The position numbers and the translations under genes are program-made. From Planctomycetota bacterium (GTDB lineage: Bacteria; Planctomycetota; Planctomycetia; Pirellulales; Pirellulaceae), in assembly GCA_029259935.1 (NCBI GenBank), contig JAJDEH010000311.1:1-43502 (forward strand): a DNA stretch of 43,502 bases, read 5' to 3'. Every line of letters starts with the position of its first letter. Positions within the stretch are counted from its first letter, which is position 1. Shown here piece by piece: positions 36,393 to 43,502 of this stretch. The notes below the pieces were generated by a model. That model saw only the letters and a list, made by a program, of their open reading frames with translations. It had not been told where the DNA came from and searched no databases.

Positions 36393-37040
36393 TTGAAGTA
36401 CATTCTGTTTGATTTGGATGGCACCCTGCTGGACTCGCAATGCGGAATCACGCGGTGCCTGAATCATGCGCTGGCCCAGTTTGGGCAAGAACCGCGAACC
36501 GACGAGCAGTTGGCCGAGTTCATCGGGCCGCCGCTGGAAGTCGGTTTCGGCCAATTGCTGCAAACCGACGACGAAGCGTTAATCACCGAGGCGGTGGCGG
36601 CCTATCGTTCGCGGTATCGCGACATCGGTATCTTGGAGAGCCAGCTTTACGACGGAATTCCGCAGTTGCTCGCGTCGTTGGATCGCGAGGAACATGCCCT
36701 GTTCATCGCCACGTCGAAACCTCAGCCCTTTGCCGAGCGGCTGGCGGCCCATTTCTCCATCGAGCATCATTTCGTGTCGGTCAACGGCACGACCTTCGAC
36801 AAAACTAGGCTTGATAAAGTCGACGTCCTTCGCCACACCGTCGCCGTGGAGAAGATCGAACCCTCGCAAGCCGTGATGATCGGCGACCGCAAGCACGACA
36901 TCCTGGCCGCACAAGAGCATGGCATGGCAACCATCGGAGTCTTGTGGGGCTATGGCAATGAACAAGAGCTGGCCGCATGCAAGGCCGATCAAACTGTTTC
37001 CACCGTGGCTGAACTGTCTGAACTTCTGGACGCCGGATGA
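36393..37040 (+). CDS. HAD-superfamily phosphatase, phosphoglycolate phosphatase-like
   Basis: A 215-residue cytoplasmic protein, the usual length for the Gph/PpaX group. The HAD motifs are complete: motif I 'FDLDGTLLDS' (D7 nucleophile, D9 acid/base), a helical cap (about 18-85) with 'EFIGPPLE', motif II 'FIATSKP' (Thr/Ser), motif III Lys in 'KTRLDKVDVLRH', and motif IV 'VMIGDRKHDILAA' (GDxxxD). The likely role is hydrolysis of a small phosphate ester such as 2-phosphoglycolate; the true substrate cannot be told from sequence. The start is TTG at 36393, chosen because it begins the motif (MKYILFDLDG) and has GGGAG six bases upstream; no ATG fits. It lies 32 bases before the sulfatase, possibly cotranscribed. 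Confidence 0.88.
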   Translation: MKYILFDLDGTLLDSQCGITRCLNHALAQFGQEPRTDEQLAEFIGPPLEVGFGQLLQTDDEALITEAVAAYRSRYRDIGILESQLYDGIPQLLASLDREEHALFIATSKPQPFAERLAAHFSIEHHFVSVNGTTFDKTRLDKVDVLRHTVAVEKIEPSQAVMIGDRKHDILAAQEHGMATIGVLWGYGNEQELAACKADQTVSTVAELSELLDAG

Positions 37041-37072
37041 TTTGCGACTGATCCTCGGCAAGGAATACAAAA

Positions 37073-38851
37073 ATGCCGTTTAAGTTTAACAAATATGTGA
37101 GAGACCTTGCGGGCGTCGTCTGCTTTTTCAGCGTTTGTTTGCTGGTGGGATCGGCCTTCGCGCGGCAACCGAACGTGGTTGTCATCTTGACCGATGACCA
37201 GGGTTGGGGTGATCTCAGCGCGAGTGGCAATACAAATCTGGCCACTCCCAATCTCGATTCGCTGGCCCGGGACGGCGCGACGTTTGAGCATTCTTATGTA
37301 TGCCAGGTGTGCGCTCCGACTCGTGCCGAATTTCTCACGGGCCGTTACCATCCACGTACCGGAGTAAGCGGAGTCAGCCGTGGGCAGGGCCGGTTGAACT
37401 ACGACGAGACCACAATCGCCGACCTGTTTCAGGCTGCCAATTATGCGACCGGATGCTTTGGCAAGTGGCACAACGGCACTCAACCGCCGTACCATCCCAA
37501 CCACCGCGGCTTCGACGAATTTTACGGTTTCACCTCCGGGCATTGGGGTCATTACTTTAGCCCGCCGCTGGATCACAACGGCAAACGAGTCAAAGGGAAC
37601 GGTTTCATCGTCGATGACTTCACCGACCACGCGCTGGCCTTCATCGAAACCAACCGCGAGCGGCCGTTCTTTTGCTACGTGCCGTTCAATACCCCGCACT
37701 CACCGATGATGGTGCCCGACCGCTTCTATGAGAAGTTTGCGGGGAAGGACCCAGCGATGCGTCATCGCGACGCCGACAAAGAAGACGTAATGATGACCCG
37801 CGCGGCCCTGGCAATGTGCGAAAACATCGATTGGAACGTGGGGCGAATTCTCAACAAGCTCGACGAACTCAAACTTCGCGAAGACACGATCGTGCTTTTC
37901 TTTTCGGACAACGGACCGAATTCCTACCGCTGGAATGGCGGCATGAAAGGCCGCAAGGGTTCGATTGACGAAGGCGGGCTGCGGTCGCCGTTCTTCATTC
38001 GCTGGCCAGGCCGGATTCGCGCCGGACACTCCGTCCCGCAAATCGCGGGAGCTATCGACTTGTTACCTACACTGACGGAACTGGCGGGCATCAAGGCGAA
38101 GGTCGACAAACCGCTCGACGGCCGCAGCCTCGGCCCTCTATTGTTGGAAAAAAAGTCGACGGGTTGGGAGCCGCGTTCACTGCTGGCCGTCAAGAGAAAT
38201 CAAGTCAGCGTCCGCACTCAGCGGTTTCGGCTGGACGCCACGGGCCGGCTGTTCGACATCAAGGCCGACCCGGGACAGCACACCGACGTCGCCAATCGCC
38301 ACCCTGAATTGACCGCGCGCCTGCAGCGACAGGCGACGCAACACGCGAAAGAAATGCAGGCCCATTTTCAGGCCAGCGCCAACCGCCCGTTTACGGTCGG
38401 CTACGGCCATTCTTCGACGTTGACCGCCCGCGACGGCGTGGAACACGGAACGATCGAGCGAAGTTCCCGAGCGCCCAACAATTCCTTTTTCACGCACTGG
38501 ACCCGCACCGACGATTTCATCACATGGGATGTCGACGTCGGCACAAGCGGCCAGTACGAAGCGATCATCCATTACACCTGCGCCGCCGGCGACGAAGGCG
38601 CGACACTTCGGCTGACGATGGATGGAGGCGCATCGATCCAGGCAAAAGTCACGCAGGTCTTCGATCCGCCACTCTACGACAAATCGAAAGAGCGAGTCGC
38701 CAAGTCGCACTACTTTGTCAAAGACTTCAAGCCGCTCCGCCTGGGAACGCTACGACTTGAAAAAGGCCGCGGAACGCTCAGGCTCGACGCGTTCGACATC
38801 CAAGGAAAACACATCATCGATGTGCACTCGTTGGATTTGATCTTGCGTTGA
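37073..38851 (+). CDS. Secreted sulfatase with C-terminal beta-sandwich module
   Basis: A 592-residue protein with a signal peptide (about 1-31, ending SAFARQ). Sulfatase domain (about 32-440): 'PNVVVILTDDQGWGDLS' with both metal aspartates, the canonical formylglycine site C80-A-P-T-R84 followed by 'AEFLTGRYHPRTGVSG', 'GKWHNG', 'NTPHSPMMVP' and 'FFSDNGPNSYRWNGGMKGRKGSIDEGG'. Residues about 460-592 form a beta-rich module ('FITWDVDVGTSGQYEAIIHYTCAA', 'GTLRLDAFDIQGKHIIDVHSLDLIL') like the carbohydrate-binding-type ends of planctomycete sulfatases. Exo-type desulfation of polysaccharides is the likely role, after maturation by a formylglycine enzyme not in view. It lies 32 bases after the HAD gene. 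Confidence 0.9.
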   Translation: MPFKFNKYVRDLAGVVCFFSVCLLVGSAFARQPNVVVILTDDQGWGDLSASGNTNLATPNLDSLARDGATFEHSYVCQVCAPTRAEFLTGRYHPRTGVSGVSRGQGRLNYDETTIADLFQAANYATGCFGKWHNGTQPPYHPNHRGFDEFYGFTSGHWGHYFSPPLDHNGKRVKGNGFIVDDFTDHALAFIETNRERPFFCYVPFNTPHSPMMVPDRFYEKFAGKDPAMRHRDADKEDVMMTRAALAMCENIDWNVGRILNKLDELKLREDTIVLFFSDNGPNSYRWNGGMKGRKGSIDEGGLRSPFFIRWPGRIRAGHSVPQIAGAIDLLPTLTELAGIKAKVDKPLDGRSLGPLLLEKKSTGWEPRSLLAVKRNQVSVRTQRFRLDATGRLFDIKADPGQHTDVANRHPELTARLQRQATQHAKEMQAHFQASANRPFTVGYGHSSTLTARDGVEHGTIERSSRAPNNSFFTHWTRTDDFITWDVDVGTSGQYEAIIHYTCAAGDEGATLRLTMDGGASIQAKVTQVFDPPLYDKSKERVAKSHYFVKDFKPLRLGTLRLEKGRGTLRLDAFDIQGKHIIDVHSLDLILR

Positions 38852-38877
38852 AGGCCAAATGCCGACGAATTCAGGCG

Positions 38878-39978
38878 TCATTTGCTCGTGGATTCAGCGT
38901 CCGCCGCGAGCTTGAAGGCGCGGCGGAGGAAGTCGATTTCTTTGGCGTCGCGATCGGGTCCGTCGCTGCAGACCAATTCGACGGATTGCTTGACGCCAAC
39001 CTCCGCGTATCGCTTTCGCATCAAGTCGCCGAATTTGGCGTGGTGAATGCTGACTCCAAAGCTGGTGTTTTCGGGCAACGGCGTGCCGGCTAGTTTTCCG
39101 CCATGCCGTAGTTGCAGCGGCGGGTCGTCCTTGGTGACATGATTGAGCGCGCTGAATTCTTCCACCTTCTTTCGCATCTCGGGCTTTTCCAGTTCATCGA
39201 TCGATTCAATATCAAAAATGGGAAAGATCGACGGGTGAATATCAGGATTGCCTCCGACATGCTCGCGGATCACGCGCGGGTCGACGGTGGTTGGTCCCAC
39301 ATAACCAATGACACCCAGTACACGCGACGAAATTCGCGCGAGCGGATCGTCGCTGCCCGGGTCCGCGAAATCGTCGTGTACAGCGATCCAGATGGACGTC
39401 ATGGCTCCGGCCGATCCTCCACTGAGCACCACGCGATCGGCGTCAAGATTCCACGCTTTGGCTTGCGAACGAACAAACTGAACGACCCGTACGCCGTCCA
39501 TCAAGGAGCCGGGAAAGGGCTCGCTGTTGAGCCCTTTAACAAACCGATAATTGGCGCTGACGACGGAGATGCCATGTGCCAGGCACTCCCGCGCCAGGGG
39601 CAGATTGCGGGCTCTTGACTTGTCACCCGCGACAAAGCCGCCACCGTGGAAGTAAATCAAAACGGGTGTGGGCGTTTCCGATTTGGAGGGATAGAAATCG
39701 AGTTGATTACGTGGGTGATCGCCGTAGCGGACGTCTTCCTTGGCAGGTTCCAGCCGTTGGGCCTTTCGGCTCTTCTCTGCTTTTTGGCGCTGCGCGTTGC
39801 GGAACTTCGTCGCTTCGCCCAACGTCAGCAAGCCGTCTTTGTTCGCGTCGGCCTGGGGGAACCGCTTGAGAAACTGAGCGATCTTCGGCGTGTTTTCACT
39901 GGTCCGCTCATCGGCCAGCAAGTTCGTCGCGGCCACGGCCAGCAAAGCGATCGACAGACGAATCGTAAATGGGCTCAT
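38878..39978 (-). CDS. Secreted EF-hand plus alpha/beta-hydrolase (BD-FAE/esterase type)
   Basis: A 366-residue protein with a signal peptide (about 1-23). One EF-hand/dockerin-like calcium loop D44-A-N-K-D-G-L-L-T-L-G-E55 is followed by a linker and an alpha/beta-hydrolase domain (about 80-360). Visible catalytic features are the oxyanion motif H111-G-G-G-F and the nucleophile elbow G-G-S189-A-G. The fold resembles BD-FAE/carboxylesterase-type enzymes that remove acyl groups from plant or algal polysaccharides. The acid and histidine cannot be placed with certainty ('VSIHHAKFGDLM' near the end is the histidine candidate). The ATG has GGAG nine bases upstream. It converges with the sulfatase gene (26-base gap). 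Confidence 0.85.
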   Translation of the reverse strand: MSPFTIRLSIALLAVAATNLLADERTSENTPKIAQFLKRFPQADANKDGLLTLGEATKFRNAQRQKAEKSRKAQRLEPAKEDVRYGDHPRNQLDFYPSKSETPTPVLIYFHGGGFVAGDKSRARNLPLARECLAHGISVVSANYRFVKGLNSEPFPGSLMDGVRVVQFVRSQAKAWNLDADRVVLSGGSAGAMTSIWIAVHDDFADPGSDDPLARISSRVLGVIGYVGPTTVDPRVIREHVGGNPDIHPSIFPIFDIESIDELEKPEMRKKVEEFSALNHVTKDDPPLQLRHGGKLAGTPLPENTSFGVSIHHAKFGDLMRKRYAEVGVKQSVELVCSDGPDRDAKEIDFLRRAFKLAADAESTSK

Positions 39979-40044
39979 CGTTTCTAGCTCCAGATTGAAG
40001 AGGCGGTGTGTCCGATTGTTGGAATGCGAGATTCAAGAGTCTAA

Positions 40045-40095
40045 CGAGGCCCGGCCTCGAACCAATTCGAGCTATCGCTCGGGCTTGAAACCCGC
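40045..40095. repeat. Cluster of small palindromes upstream of the EF-hand esterase gene
   Basis: CGAGGCC-C-GGCCTCG (40045-40059), CGAGC-TATC-GCTCG (40068-40081) and CGGG...CCCG (about 40080-40095) follow each other within 50 bases. The mix of GCCCGAGCGATAGC-type sequence is typical of dispersed planctomycete palindromes. The biological role is unknown. Confidence 0.4.
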
Positions 40096-40160
40096 TCCCG
40101 TTGGTCGCTAAAACTTGACTCAAGATTCGCGAGTTCTTGCCTATAAGTAGACTAAATGCG

Positions 40161-40883
40161 TCACTTACTTCTCTTCTGATCCAACAACCAATTGTATAGC
40201 TCGGGGTTGTTATACGTTTCGGTCCATGCATCGTGTCCCGCTTCGGGATAGATGGTGAGCTTGGCATTCCCTTTGTTCTTATTCAGTTCGTCGACCATGA
40301 CTTGCGACCGCTCGAGCGGAATGCCGGTGTCCTTCGCTCCGTGAAACGCCCACACCGGGACGTTGGCAAATTGCTTGGCCCAATACTTTTCACCGCCGCC
40401 GCAAATCGGAGCGATCGCGGCAAACCGGTCGGGCGTGAACATGGCCAGCCGCCATGTGCCGAATCCGCCCATGCTCAGCCCCGTGACGTAGACGCGGTCT
40501 TCATCCACTTTGTACTTTTCGACGATCGTATCGAGCAGTGCCGTCAACTCGACGGACTCCCACCAACGGTCTTTGGGACACTGGGGCGAAACCACGATGA
40601 ATGGAAAATCCTTGCCGGCAGCGATCAGCTTGGGAGGTCCATGCACCTTAACCAGTTCCAGGTCGGTGCCCCGTTCGCCCGCGCCGTGAAGAAATAGCAC
40701 CAGCGGCCATGACTTCTTACTGTCGTAATCCTTGGGCAGATAGAGCAGATAGCCCATCTGGATATTGGTCTTCTTGTTGAGCTTGTCGGCCGTTTGGACT
40801 CCCGGTTGGTCGTCGGCTCGCGCCCCATTGCACAACGTAGGGATGAAGGCCAGCAGCAGAAGAAAAAGGATGCAATGTCTCAT
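40161..40883 (-). CDS. Secreted alpha/beta-hydrolase (prolyl oligopeptidase/PHB depolymerase-like family)
   Basis: A 240-residue protein from ATG 40883 (signal peptide MRHCILFLLLLAFIPTLCNG). It has a complete small alpha/beta-hydrolase domain: 'WPLVLFLHGAGERG' (oxyanion loop), the nucleophile elbow G-L-S137-M-G-G, the acid candidate D185 in 'FHGAKD', and H217 in 'AGHDAW'. This matches the dienelactone-hydrolase-like or LpqC/PHB-depolymerase-like group often annotated 'prolyl oligopeptidase family'. The substrate is probably an ester, unproven. The upstream frame to 40976 overlaps the divergent gene and lacks a signal, so it is rejected. It is divergent from the GH5-type gene, sharing an 85-base intergenic promoter region. 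Confidence 0.83.
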   Translation of the reverse strand: MRHCILFLLLLAFIPTLCNGARADDQPGVQTADKLNKKTNIQMGYLLYLPKDYDSKKSWPLVLFLHGAGERGTDLELVKVHGPPKLIAAGKDFPFIVVSPQCPKDRWWESVELTALLDTIVEKYKVDEDRVYVTGLSMGGFGTWRLAMFTPDRFAAIAPICGGGEKYWAKQFANVPVWAFHGAKDTGIPLERSQVMVDELNKNKGNAKLTIYPEAGHDAWTETYNNPELYNWLLDQKRSK

Positions 40884-40929
40884 CGGAGTGTCTCGTCGTT
40901 TGTTGGTTGCGTGGAAACAGCAAATTATG

Positions 40930-40962
40930 ATTCTACCACCGGGCCGGTCGTCGCGGTAGAAT
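40930..40962. promoter_or_regulatory. Symmetrical divergent -10 boxes (ATTCTACC ... GGTAGAAT)
   Basis: An eight-base perfect inverted repeat with a 17-base spacer. The right arm GGTAGAAT (40955-40962) is a -10 box TAGAAT exactly six bases before the ATG at 40969, so the GH5 mRNA would be leaderless. The left arm (40930-40937) is the same box on the minus strand, giving a leader of about 40 bases for the gene at 40883. Neither direction has a clear -35 hexamer. Confidence 0.45.
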
Positions 40963-40968
40963 CGAGCC

Positions 40969-42072
40969 ATGCACAAATCTCAATGGACGACGTTGGCTCT
41001 GTGGTTGGTTCTGTTTAGCCCTTGCTTTGCCAGCGACTTGGAGTGGATCCAAGTGGCGGACGACCAGCGCGGGTTCGTGCTGGCCGAGTCGGGACAGCAA
41101 TTCGTTCCCTGGGGATTCAACTACGATCACCAGGAAGGCAGCGGACGGCTGATCGAAGACTACTGGGACGAAGAGTGGGCGACGGTCGAAGAAGACTTTG
41201 AGGAAATGAAACGACTGGGTGCGAACGTCGTTCGGATTCACTTGCAATTCGGCGCGTTCATGGAAGCAGCCGACCGTCCCAACGAGGACGCCCTAAAGCA
41301 ACTCGAACGGCTCGTGAAGCTGGCGGAGCGGACGGGGCTTTATCTCGACCTCACGGGCCTCGGCTGCTACCACAAGAAGGATGTTCCGGCGTGGTATGAC
41401 GACCTCGACGAAGTGGACCGCTGGAAGGCGCAGGCGCGGTTCTGGGAAGCAGTGGCCCAGCGATGTGCAAAGAGCCCGGCGATCTTCTGTTACGACCTAA
41501 TGAATGAACCGGTTGTTCCCGGCGGAAAGAAAAAGCGAACGGATTGGCTGGGGCCTGCTTTCGCGGGGAAACACTTTGTTCAATTCATCGCCTTGGAAAC
41601 GAAAGGACGGCCGCGTCACCAGATCGCTCGCCAATGGACTCGCCAATTGGCCGCCGCCATCCGCAAACACGACCGCCGCCATCTCGTCACGGTCGGCCTC
41701 GTGCCCTGGAGTCTGGATCGCCCGGGACTCACTTCGGGCTTCGTCCCCGACAGGGTCTCTGACGACCTCGACTTTATCGCCGTTCACATTTACCCCGAGG
41801 CAGGAAAGGTCGACCAGGCGATCAAGACGCTCAAGGATTTTGCGGCCGTCGGCAAGCCCGTGGTCATTGAAGAGATCTTTCCCCTAAAATGTTCCACACC
41901 GGAGCTTGCGACGTTCGTCGATGCATCGAAGGAACATGCGGCGGGATGGATCGGCTTTTACTGGGGAAAGACACTCGCCGAGTATCGCCAGTCGAACACA
42001 ATCCGGGATGCGATCGTTGCAAGCTGGCTGGAGTTGTTCCAGCAACACGCCCAAGAGTCCAAGCCGAACTGA
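40969..42072 (+). CDS. Secreted glycoside hydrolase family 5-like (cellulase fold) protein
   Basis: A 367-residue protein with a signal peptide (about 1-22, ending CFASDLE). TIM-barrel landmarks of clan GH-A/GH5 are visible: 'FVPWGFNYDH', 'RLGANVVRIHLQFG', 'YLDLTGLG', the acid/base E180 in 'CYDLMNEP', 'DFIAVHIYPE', the nucleophile candidate E302 in 'KPVVIEEIFPL', and 'GWIGFYWG' with the conserved aromatic. It likely cleaves a beta-mannan- or beta-glucan-like polymer; substrate and linkage are unknown. The ATG has no Shine-Dalgarno sequence, but a TAGAAT box six bases before it suggests leaderless expression. It converges with the EF-hand SGNH-like gene with only three bases between stops. Confidence 0.82.
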   Translation: MHKSQWTTLALWLVLFSPCFASDLEWIQVADDQRGFVLAESGQQFVPWGFNYDHQEGSGRLIEDYWDEEWATVEEDFEEMKRLGANVVRIHLQFGAFMEAADRPNEDALKQLERLVKLAERTGLYLDLTGLGCYHKKDVPAWYDDLDEVDRWKAQARFWEAVAQRCAKSPAIFCYDLMNEPVVPGGKKKRTDWLGPAFAGKHFVQFIALETKGRPRHQIARQWTRQLAAAIRKHDRRHLVTVGLVPWSLDRPGLTSGFVPDRVSDDLDFIAVHIYPEAGKVDQAIKTLKDFAAVGKPVVIEEIFPLKCSTPELATFVDASKEHAAGWIGFYWGKTLAEYRQSNTIRDAIVASWLELFQQHAQESKPN

Positions 42073-42075
42073 CAG

Positions 42076-43194
42076 TCATTTCTTCACCCCTGAAAGCGGG
42101 TGCTGAATGACAATGTTCCAGGCAACCTCTCGCAGTACTCGATCGAGCTTTTCATCGCGATAGATCTTGCCTTCGAGATTCGCCGGGCTCTTTCCATACA
42201 GGCAGGCGTAGTAGATATAGCCTTCAAGCGTTGCGATCAAAGTGGTCGGATGAATTTTGTCTCGGTACAGACCGACCCGATCCTTCTTCTCCTTGGGCGG
42301 CACCAGCACGGCATCGACGCCTGGCTGTTCTTTTCTGGTCACCCGCCGAACAAGTTCCGTCATGGCCGGGCCGACCGGTAATACATGCACGCGGCCCGGA
42401 TACTTCTGGTTCAGTTTTTCAACAACTTCAGCCACCGATTGGCTGGAGACCTTCATCGCCGCTTCGTATTCCTCCAGGTTGAAGTCCTCGAACTTGACAC
42501 TGCGTCCCGCACCGGGAAGCCACGGCCATAAGTCCTGAATGAAAAACCGGATATCGGGATTGTGCTTGAGCGCGAACTCAATCCAACGTTCGTAGTCTTC
42601 GACGTCGCAGCCGTAGCTTTTCCCGTCGGCCGCGACGAGATGCCCAAACGTCATCACATCGATTTTTTCAGTCTTGAGTGCCGGCTTGGCTTCCTGCTTG
42701 TCTTCCGGCCTCATCCATTGTGCTTTGGCTGCTCCCCCAGCGCCGCCGGCATACTGTATGAGATGCGTGTGGTTTCCATAACCGGCCGACCGTGCGATCG
42801 CGATGCAGGGTTCGATGGCCGGAATGACGCAACTGTGTCCGATCGAAACGACCCACAATCCGTTATCGGTCTTTTCGCGCGTGGCCATGTCCTCCGCCCG
42901 AGACAATTGAAGCCGGCCTGTTCGCTTACCTTTACGAGCTGCGTTCTGTTGCCGCCTCTTGACGTAAGCCAACGCCTCGGCCACGGTAACTTCGCCGTCT
43001 TGATTGGCATCCGTCGCGCCGAGAAGGCGTCCCGCTTCTTGGCGGTCCAAGCTGCCGTTGCCGTTCAGATCGAGTTTCGAGAACCAACCGGGAGGCTTCT
43101 GGGCCTCGGAAGGTGTCGTGTCATCCGCTGTTGTCGGCAAAGCGGGCAGCAAAAGGACGACTACAAAAATGGACAACGTCTTGAGGCAGTTCAT
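42076..43194 (-). CDS. Secreted protein with two EF-hands and SGNH-hydrolase-like domain
   Basis: A 372-residue protein from ATG 43194 with a signal peptide (about 1-23). Two calcium-type EF-hand loops are visible: D42-L-N-G-N-G-S-L-D-R-Q-E53 and D62-A-N-Q-D-G-E-V-T-V-A-E73. The remaining domain (about 115-365) begins 'LWVVSIGHSCV' and ends with 'YRDKIHPTTLIATLEGYIYYACLYG'. The Ser near a first strand plus D-x-x-H near the end is the layout of SGNH/GDSL-type esterases (DUF4886-like), but the first block lacks the usual GDS. Esterase activity on polysaccharides is inferred from this layout and the neighbouring hydrolases. GGAGAG at 9 bases supports the start; the longer frame to 43320 overlaps the thioesterase gene. 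Confidence 0.7.
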   Translation of the reverse strand: MNCLKTLSIFVVVLLLPALPTTADDTTPSEAQKPPGWFSKLDLNGNGSLDRQEAGRLLGATDANQDGEVTVAEALAYVKRRQQNAARKGKRTGRLQLSRAEDMATREKTDNGLWVVSIGHSCVIPAIEPCIAIARSAGYGNHTHLIQYAGGAGGAAKAQWMRPEDKQEAKPALKTEKIDVMTFGHLVAADGKSYGCDVEDYERWIEFALKHNPDIRFFIQDLWPWLPGAGRSVKFEDFNLEEYEAAMKVSSQSVAEVVEKLNQKYPGRVHVLPVGPAMTELVRRVTRKEQPGVDAVLVPPKEKKDRVGLYRDKIHPTTLIATLEGYIYYACLYGKSPANLEGKIYRDEKLDRVLREVAWNIVIQHPLSGVKK

Positions 43195-43274
43195 TGAATT
43201 GGCTCTCCGCAAGTTGGAAGATCGTGTTTTGGAAGCGGCCTGAGTCACAGCGGAGTGCATTTGGCGGGCCAGTG

Positions 43275-43502
43275 TCAAACGCGACCTTTCGATTGCACTC
43301 GGCTCGCGAATCGATCGCAACGGATCCCTCGCAATTTGTGAATTCCGCGAGCGATTCGCTCATGCTGGTCGCGGGCACTGACTTGAAATGTAATCAACGG
43401 CCCGTCGGTGTTGATGACCCGAGCCGTGCAGGTAACTTCTTGTCCCAGCGGAGTGGGCGCCAGATGCTCGACATCGACATGAACGCCAACCGTACTCTCA
43501 CC
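43275..43502 (-). CDS. C-terminal part of a FlK-like hot-dog thioesterase (partial)
   Basis: An open frame enters from the right edge and ends at a TGA (43277-43275), giving 75 residues. It reads 'GESTVGVHVDVEHLAPTPLGQEVTC', then 'VINTDGPLITFQVSARDQHERIARGIHKLRGI', then a basic tail. This matches the second half of fluoroacetyl-CoA-thioesterase-like (FlK-type) hot-dog proteins: T-V-G-x-H-V-x-x-x-H-L-A-P-T-P, a strand, then D-x-x-x-x-I-x-x-G-x-H-x-R/K. They hydrolyse acyl-CoA thioesters in the cytoplasm. The gene's start and the N-terminal catalytic Thr region are outside the window. The stop lies 80 bases before the start of the EF-hand SGNH-like gene. Confidence 0.72.
   Translation of the reverse strand, partial: GESTVGVHVDVEHLAPTPLGQEVTCTARVINTDGPLITFQVSARDQHERIARGIHKLRGIRCDRFASRVQSKGRV

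Noticed and set aside
43195..43320. N-terminal extension of the EF-hand SGNH-like gene
   Set aside because: It overlaps the 3' end of the thioesterase gene and lacks a signal; ATG 43194 has a good ribosome-binding site and begins the signal peptide.

Overview
The window looks like chromosomal DNA of a planctomycete (Planctomycetota, probably a Pirellulales-type lineage). The evidence is the combination of DUF1501 and DUF1549/DUF1553 proteins, secreted sulfatases, DUF4159 and DUF4175-like proteins, NPCBM/NEW2, PPC and EF-hand secreted proteins, short membrane proteins with the NPYxSP or 'LRSLF..LGWWLDHRR' signatures, and palindromic repeats between operons. No rRNA, tRNA, CRISPR array, phage or insertion sequence was seen.

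Layout. 1-219 is the 3' end of a YfhO-like membrane protein. 229-1605 (-) is a secreted thioredoxin/TPR protein. 1.9-7.05 kb is a mixed accessory stretch: a small membrane protein, a DUF4375 (DMP19-like) gene, a SUKH/SMI1-KNR4 gene broken by a one-base frameshift, a one-TM protein, a secreted protein paired with a DUF3179 protein, and a low-GC orphan. 7106-9745 (+) holds the most unusual gene. It is an 879-codon secreted HMA/redoxin/Cys-rich protein whose first HMA domain has in-frame TGA codons at exactly the two positions where the metal-binding cysteines (GMxCxxxC) belong, followed by two perfect hairpins. I read it as a candidate double-selenocysteine (UxxxU) protein. 9981-14677 (+) is a two-gene unit (VIT-VWA, then toroid-DUF4159). 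14.7-18.7 kb (-) carries a sulfatase and a PhoD-like phosphatase separated by a 37-bp perfect inverted repeat.

18.9-26.6 kb (-) is a DUF1501 / DUF1549-DUF1553 / DUF1501 / PPC cluster that begins at a good promoter and contains a probable internal terminator. 26.8-36.2 kb (-) is a five-gene block: a VWA membrane protein, a giant coiled-coil DUF4175-like protein, a small secreted protein, a Tat-exported toroid protein and an NPCBM protein. It resembles a planctomycete Bat-type operon, but no MoxR or DUF58 gene is in view. 36.4-43.2 kb holds a HAD phosphatase, a second sulfatase, two secreted alpha/beta-hydrolases, a GH5-type glycosidase and an EF-hand SGNH-like protein. Together these would suit attack on a sulfated, esterified polysaccharide. 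43275-43502 (-) is the 3' end of a FlK-like hot-dog thioesterase.

All assignments come from reading the translations. No database search was run, so domain names rest on remembered motifs and family sizes.
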